Part shown: positions 7,701-10,000 of the stretch, piece after piece
Layout: every line of letters starts with the position of its first letter
Numbering within the stretch: position 1 is the first letter of the stretch
Assembly (NCBI GenBank): GCA_030674155.1
Contig: CM060328.1
Coordinates: 40,143,526-40,153,525 of the forward strand
From: Stramonita haemastoma
Lineage: Eukaryota; Mollusca; Gastropoda; Neogastropoda; Muricidae
Reading direction: 5' to 3'
Length of the DNA: 10,000 nucleotides
The notes under the pieces: generated by a model
Databases searched by the model: none
What the model was told of the DNA's origin: nothing
What the model saw: the letters and a program-made list of their open reading frames with translations, nothing else
Position numbers and translations under genes: made by a program

Positions 7701-8060
7701 TATAACAAGATAAGAATCCAGTCACAGTCTTTTTAGCGTAAGTATGGTCTGGCAATGACCAGTCACAGTTTGCTACACAATGGGAGCACTGGGTTGGGTG
7801 GGCGTGTCTGGATCACAGAAAAACTGGTATTATATCTATAGTTCCACTCTGTCACAAGTTGATAATTCAATACCATGGGTTGCAGAGCATGAGTATGGTC
7901 TTCACAATCTTGTTTCATTACTTTTATCAATTTATATTTGAAGGTCAAGTTGTGCTACGCACTTATACACATGTGCACAAATACACTACATCTTGCTCGC
8001 AGGCTCACATACACACATGTGTGTGTGCCTGTGTGTGCATATATATGTATATAAACACAC
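7288..8060. repeat. Direct repeat pair, period about 414 bp, in the ORF1-ORF2 spacer
   Basis: Copy A runs from about 7288 to 7650 and copy B from about 7704 to 8060. Shared landmarks are CACAGTCTTTT (7309 and 7723), GGCAATGACCAGTCACAGTTTG, GGGAGCACTGGGTTGGGTGGG, AGTTCCACTCTGTCACAAGTTGA, CCATGGGTTGCAGAGCA and TCTTGCTC. (The longer phrases are abbreviated by eye to their ends.) Each copy finishes in a CA/TG-rich microsatellite, and copy A also carries a long (AT)n. The unit has no coding frame beyond chance. A body plus a terminal microsatellite, repeated head to tail, resembles the modular non-autonomous elements known from molluscs, but no terminal sequence confirms this. Confidence 0.85.
7640..7704. 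repeat. (AT)n microsatellite at the end of repeat copy A
   Basis: About 26 uninterrupted AT units (7641-7692) are followed by ATAATATATATATAA. They come after TGTGTGTACATA units. In copy B the corresponding place has only a short CATATATATGTATATAA. Confidence 0.95.
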
Positions 8061-8165
8061 ACCCATACAACATATACATTGTACATATGCATAAACATAT
8101 CACACTTATGTATGTCCACACATGCATACACATATACTCAAACATACATGCACACACTTATTCAT
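8000..8165. repeat. CA/TG and CATA-rich low-complexity region
   Basis: Mixed ACAC, GTGTGT, ACATAC and CATATA words lie at and beyond the end of repeat copy B. They end near 8165, where the proline-rich open frame of the possible ORF1 tail begins on the opposite strand. Confidence 0.8.
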
Positions 8166-8545
8166 TATTGGAGTGTTGGTAAATTGTGACTTTATCACAC
8201 CAGAGTTTTTATGGTGTATGCTATGTTGGGCTGGTGGTAAGGAAGATTTACGAGGGAAGCTGGAGCTGGGTGAGGTCTGGTAGAGGGCATTGCTGGGTAG
8301 GGTGGGGGCATGTGGTAAGGAGAATGCAGGGTCATCACTGGATGTGTTGCTGAGGGATTGTCTGTTGGCCCAGACATTGTCCTTCTGGGGTTGGGGGGTT
8401 GGGATGGCATCCAGACATTTGTTTGAGAAAGGGTATCCAGGAACACTGGAGTGTGGATGATACCCTTTGTATACTAGCGATGGTGGATGGGTCATATGTT
8501 CGTCTGTAGGTCTGTAGTGGGTGTTGTCAGGAGTGGCTGTCTTTT
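8106..8545 (-). CDS. Possible C-terminal extension of LINE ORF1 (Pro/Ser-rich)
   Basis: A minus-strand frame of 129 codons starts at an ATG at 8495. It is rich in Pro, Ser, His and Asn, with PHAPTLPSN and PQPQKDN as typical phrases. It has no domain. The frame stays open upstream of that ATG to about 8545 (PDNTHYRPTDEHM), and it could join the frame that carries the end of the SGNH domain by one more missing base, near the T4 run at 8542-8545. Its last 20 or so codons read CA-repeat sequence, so the true end is unclear. It could be an ORF1 tail or just an open stretch of C-rich DNA. Confidence 0.35.
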
Positions 8546-8727
8546 ATGTCTGGGGTCGGCATATTTGAGGCTGTATGCTGACCTGTCTGCACCTTTGGGG
8601 CTGGGGTGAAGAGGGTCAGAATACAGATCTTTGGTGGGGCCCCACTGGAGGTTATGAATATGGTAGTGTGGTCTGCAAGTGGGATTTTTCTGCAGCACAC
8701 ACTTTGGATAGGGATATGTTGGAAATG
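8492..8727 (-). CDS. LINE ORF1 fragment, end of the SGNH/esterase-like domain
   Basis: This frame contains LYSDPLHPSPKGADRSA (DNA 8591-8617 for the DPLHPSPKG part). It matches the last block of SGNH hydrolases, in which Asp and His of D-x-x-H(P) complete the catalytic set. The first Met (8695) is internal. The frame lies one missing base away from the one carrying the middle block, and the change must occur before the TAA just after the codons STPKENS at about 8728. A T4 run (plus strand) at 8735-8738 is the simplest place. It ends at TGA near 8492. Confidence 0.6.
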
Positions 8728-8883
8728 TTAACTGTTTTCTTTAGGGGTGCTGTCCCATTGGGGGATGATGGACGATGCCAGCAGCTTGGCTCGGGGAAAC
8801 ACGTGTTTGAAGTTTTTGATGAGCTGTGTCCATTTGCTTTCTGTGATAGCTGTGTGTTTGCATGTGTTGATTCCTGTGTAAAA
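8728..8883 (-). CDS. LINE ORF1 fragment, middle of the SGNH/esterase-like domain
   Basis: In this frame the sequence after VQHIIF of the main ORF1 frame continues as YTGINTCKHTAITESKW and then NFKHVFPRAKLLASSIIPQ. The Gly-Ile-Asn at 8866-8874 corresponds to the G-x-N block of SGNH hydrolases, and the hydrophobic strand before IIP fits the fold. The switch from the main frame falls at the A5 run (plus strand) at 8880-8884, by one missing base. The main frame continues below this point only as shadow. Confidence 0.65.
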   Translation of the reverse strand, partial: FYTGINTCKHTAITESKWTQLIKNFKHVFPRAKLLASSIIPQWDSTPKENS

Positions 8884-10000
8884 ATGATGTGCTGTACTTC
8901 TTTGTTGTTGGGAATGTGATGGAGCCAATGAATAAGGTCATCGACAGTGATACCTGAGATATTAATGTTTTGAGTTTTGCCTTTGTAGAATAGAATATCA
9001 GATTTGATGTGTCGTGTTACTGAGTCACCTAAGATGATATTAGTTGTGCTGGAATGTACTCTATGTTCTGCTAGTTGTTGGCGTGGTGTGAGAGTGCTGT
9101 TGGTAGTAGTTTGTTGTGCTTCAGAAGTGTGTGTTTGGAGTTTTGTGTCTTTTTTTCTTTTTTTGAGAGAGACTTTTGTCCATACATTTGGGTTTATGTC
9201 ATTGTCCTCAGGGATGTTGGAAGTTTGTTGGTCAGAGTCTGTTTGGTTGTTGTTTTTGATGGTGATGACAGTGTTGACTGTTGTTTGGTTGTTGATTTCT
9301 TCGGTGGTGTTGGAAGTTTGTTTGACAGAGTCTGTTTGGTTGTTGATTTTGACAGTGTTGACTGTGTCTTGTGGTGAAGGTGGAGTTCGATCAGCTGGGG
9401 CTGGCTTCTGGTCAGTGTTGTCATGAATACATTGTTTTTTGTTTTCCTCATTGTGGGAGAGAAGAGAGAATCTGTTGGTGGTTGGGAAGGATGATAGGAG
9501 GGTGTCTTGTTCTTCATCTGACTGTACAGTTGAGTGCTTTTGTGTGTGTTCTTTTGATAATGTGTGTTTCAGCTGTTTCAGTTCTGTCTTTAAGTCTTGG
9601 TTTTCTTTTTGCAGTTTGAGAACATTCTTGGTAAGAGAACCTAAGGCTTTTGTGTGTTTTTTGATTGAAGTGGATAGTGAGTGTATTTTTTGTTTCTGTC
9701 GTTGTGGTGTTAGGGTGGGTGAATATTTGCAGAGGAAACGAGGAAGGTGACGTGTTTTTTTGTGAGGATGAGTGACGGATGAGGAAACATGTCGCACAGT
9801 ATTAGTCTGTGTATTTTGTGAGTTGTTTTTTGGCTGATTGTTGGATTTACAGCATGTTTTGATCTCTTTCCTGTTTTCAGCTGTGTGAGGGAGACCATGC
9901 ATCTGCACAGGGTGTGGGTGTGGTGTTTGTATTCTGTTTTGTGGAAGGGTTTGTTTTGTGTTCCCTACAGGTGAGTTTATCCGGCCTGACTGCTGGACTG
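8880..10000 (-). CDS. LINE ORF1 (RNA-binding/gag-like), coiled coil plus start of SGNH domain; open at window edge
   Basis: Numbering from the GTG at 9908 (not a natural start). Residues about 68-122 form a Lys/Leu/Gln-rich heptad-like coiled coil, for example SLTKNVLKLQKENQDLKTEL. Residues 183-235 hold an internal 28-residue repeat. Residues 241-255 are NVWTKVSLKKRKKDT, a Trp followed by a basic patch often seen ahead of the esterase domain. Residues 291-300 are IILGDSVTRH, the catalytic-Ser block I of SGNH hydrolases (GDS at 9021-9029). The frame has no stop from 9908 to 10000 and the only ATG near its apparent start is 9902, so the true N-terminus probably lies outside the window. ORF1 proteins of CR1/L2 elements coat element RNA, and the coiled coil would mediate multimer formation. 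Below about 8884 homology leaves this frame. Confidence 0.8.
9204..9362 (-). repeat. Internal 84-bp tandem duplication in ORF1
   Basis: Two in-frame copies lie at 9362-9279 and 9278-9204 on the minus strand. Both encode VNTV, then NNQTDS, then QTSN, then a short acidic stretch. The unit of 28 codons keeps the frame, and the region is a Asn/Thr/Gln-rich linker between the coiled coil and the SGNH domain. Confidence 0.75.

Larger units (their letters stand above)
2913..10000 (-). mobile_element. CR1/L2-type non-LTR retrotransposon (LINE), 5' end beyond the window
   Basis: On the minus strand the order is ORF1 (right edge to about 8500), spacer, ORF2 (6650-3855), 3' UTR, AATAAA and a (TTGTC)6 tail. 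ORF1 combines a coiled coil with an SGNH/esterase-like domain, and ORF2 combines an APE-type endonuclease with a reverse transcriptase. An esterase domain in ORF1 plus a tandem-repeat 3' tail is known for the CR1/L2 groups, which is the basis of the family call. The element moves by target-primed reverse transcription, copying its RNA at a nick made by its own endonuclease. The coding strand is A-rich. Both ORFs carry frameshifts, while all catalytic motifs sought are present. The 5' end and target-site duplication are not visible. The 1.5-kb spacer may be a nested insertion, or ORF1 and ORF2 may come from two neighbouring copies. Confidence 0.85.

Noticed and set aside
7388..8182. Plus-strand frames over the 414-bp repeats
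   Set aside because: The frames differ between the two copies, end in Ile-Tyr or His-Thr microsatellite translations and show no conserved protein.
8575..9750. Plus-strand open frames opposite ORF1
   Set aside because: They are shadows of the A-rich minus-strand ORF1, with compositions (Val, Cys, Leu, Trp) that mirror its Asn/Thr/Gln-rich codons.
9961..9976. CCCTACAG followed by GTGAGT on the plus strand, like a splice acceptor joined to a splice donor
   Set aside because: It lies antisense within the ORF1 frame, and there is no plus-strand gene here. A chance match is more likely, though it could be a zero-length-exon-like junction.

Overview
This is nuclear, non-coding DNA of an animal, and a mollusc (perhaps a gastropod) is the best guess. 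Long di-, tri- and tetranucleotide microsatellites, a non-LTR retrotransposon, an AATAAA signal beside a pentanucleotide tail, and the lack of compact operons all exclude a prokaryote. The mollusc guess rests on a short segment near the left end that resembles, from memory, an interspersed repeat common in molluscs. It is an inference. No host protein-coding gene could be supported.

Bases 1-2912 are flanking DNA. They hold a SINE-like repeat remnant (1-285), a compound tetranucleotide microsatellite (290-570), a (TA)n tract (767-829), a 68-bp tandem duplication (about 1061-1200), a TTG/GGT trinucleotide region (1329-1575), an unidentified less repetitive block (1736-1995), a nested inverted repeat (2224-2261), a purine tract (about 2305-2440) and a (GA)n run (2877-2914).

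Bases 2913-10000 are dominated by one minus-strand non-LTR retrotransposon (LINE) of CR1/L2 type. In its own 5' to 3' direction it runs from the right edge to the left. ORF1 (about 10000-8500, open at the window edge) has a coiled coil, a basic patch and an SGNH/esterase-like domain. A long spacer (about 8160-6650) is filled with tandem repeats and A-rich DNA. ORF2 (6650-3855, about 930 codons) has an APE-type endonuclease, a reverse transcriptase and a C-terminal region. A 3' untranslated region of about 900 bp is rich in simple repeats, and the end carries AATAAA followed by six TTGTC units. ORF1 products of this kind bind element RNA. ORF2 nicks the target and primes reverse transcription from the nick.

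Both ORFs are broken by frameshifts, with no in-frame stop visible in the homologous frames and with the endonuclease and RT catalytic motifs intact. Every shift I could place is in the same direction and is explained by one missing base in a homopolymer run. The copy is therefore either young and barely decayed, or intact in life and damaged by homopolymer errors in the assembly. The unusual feature is the spacer of about 1.5 kb between the ORFs, which contains a 100-bp tandem pair and a separate 414-bp direct repeat pair. I see no undescribed defence, regulatory or metabolic system here.
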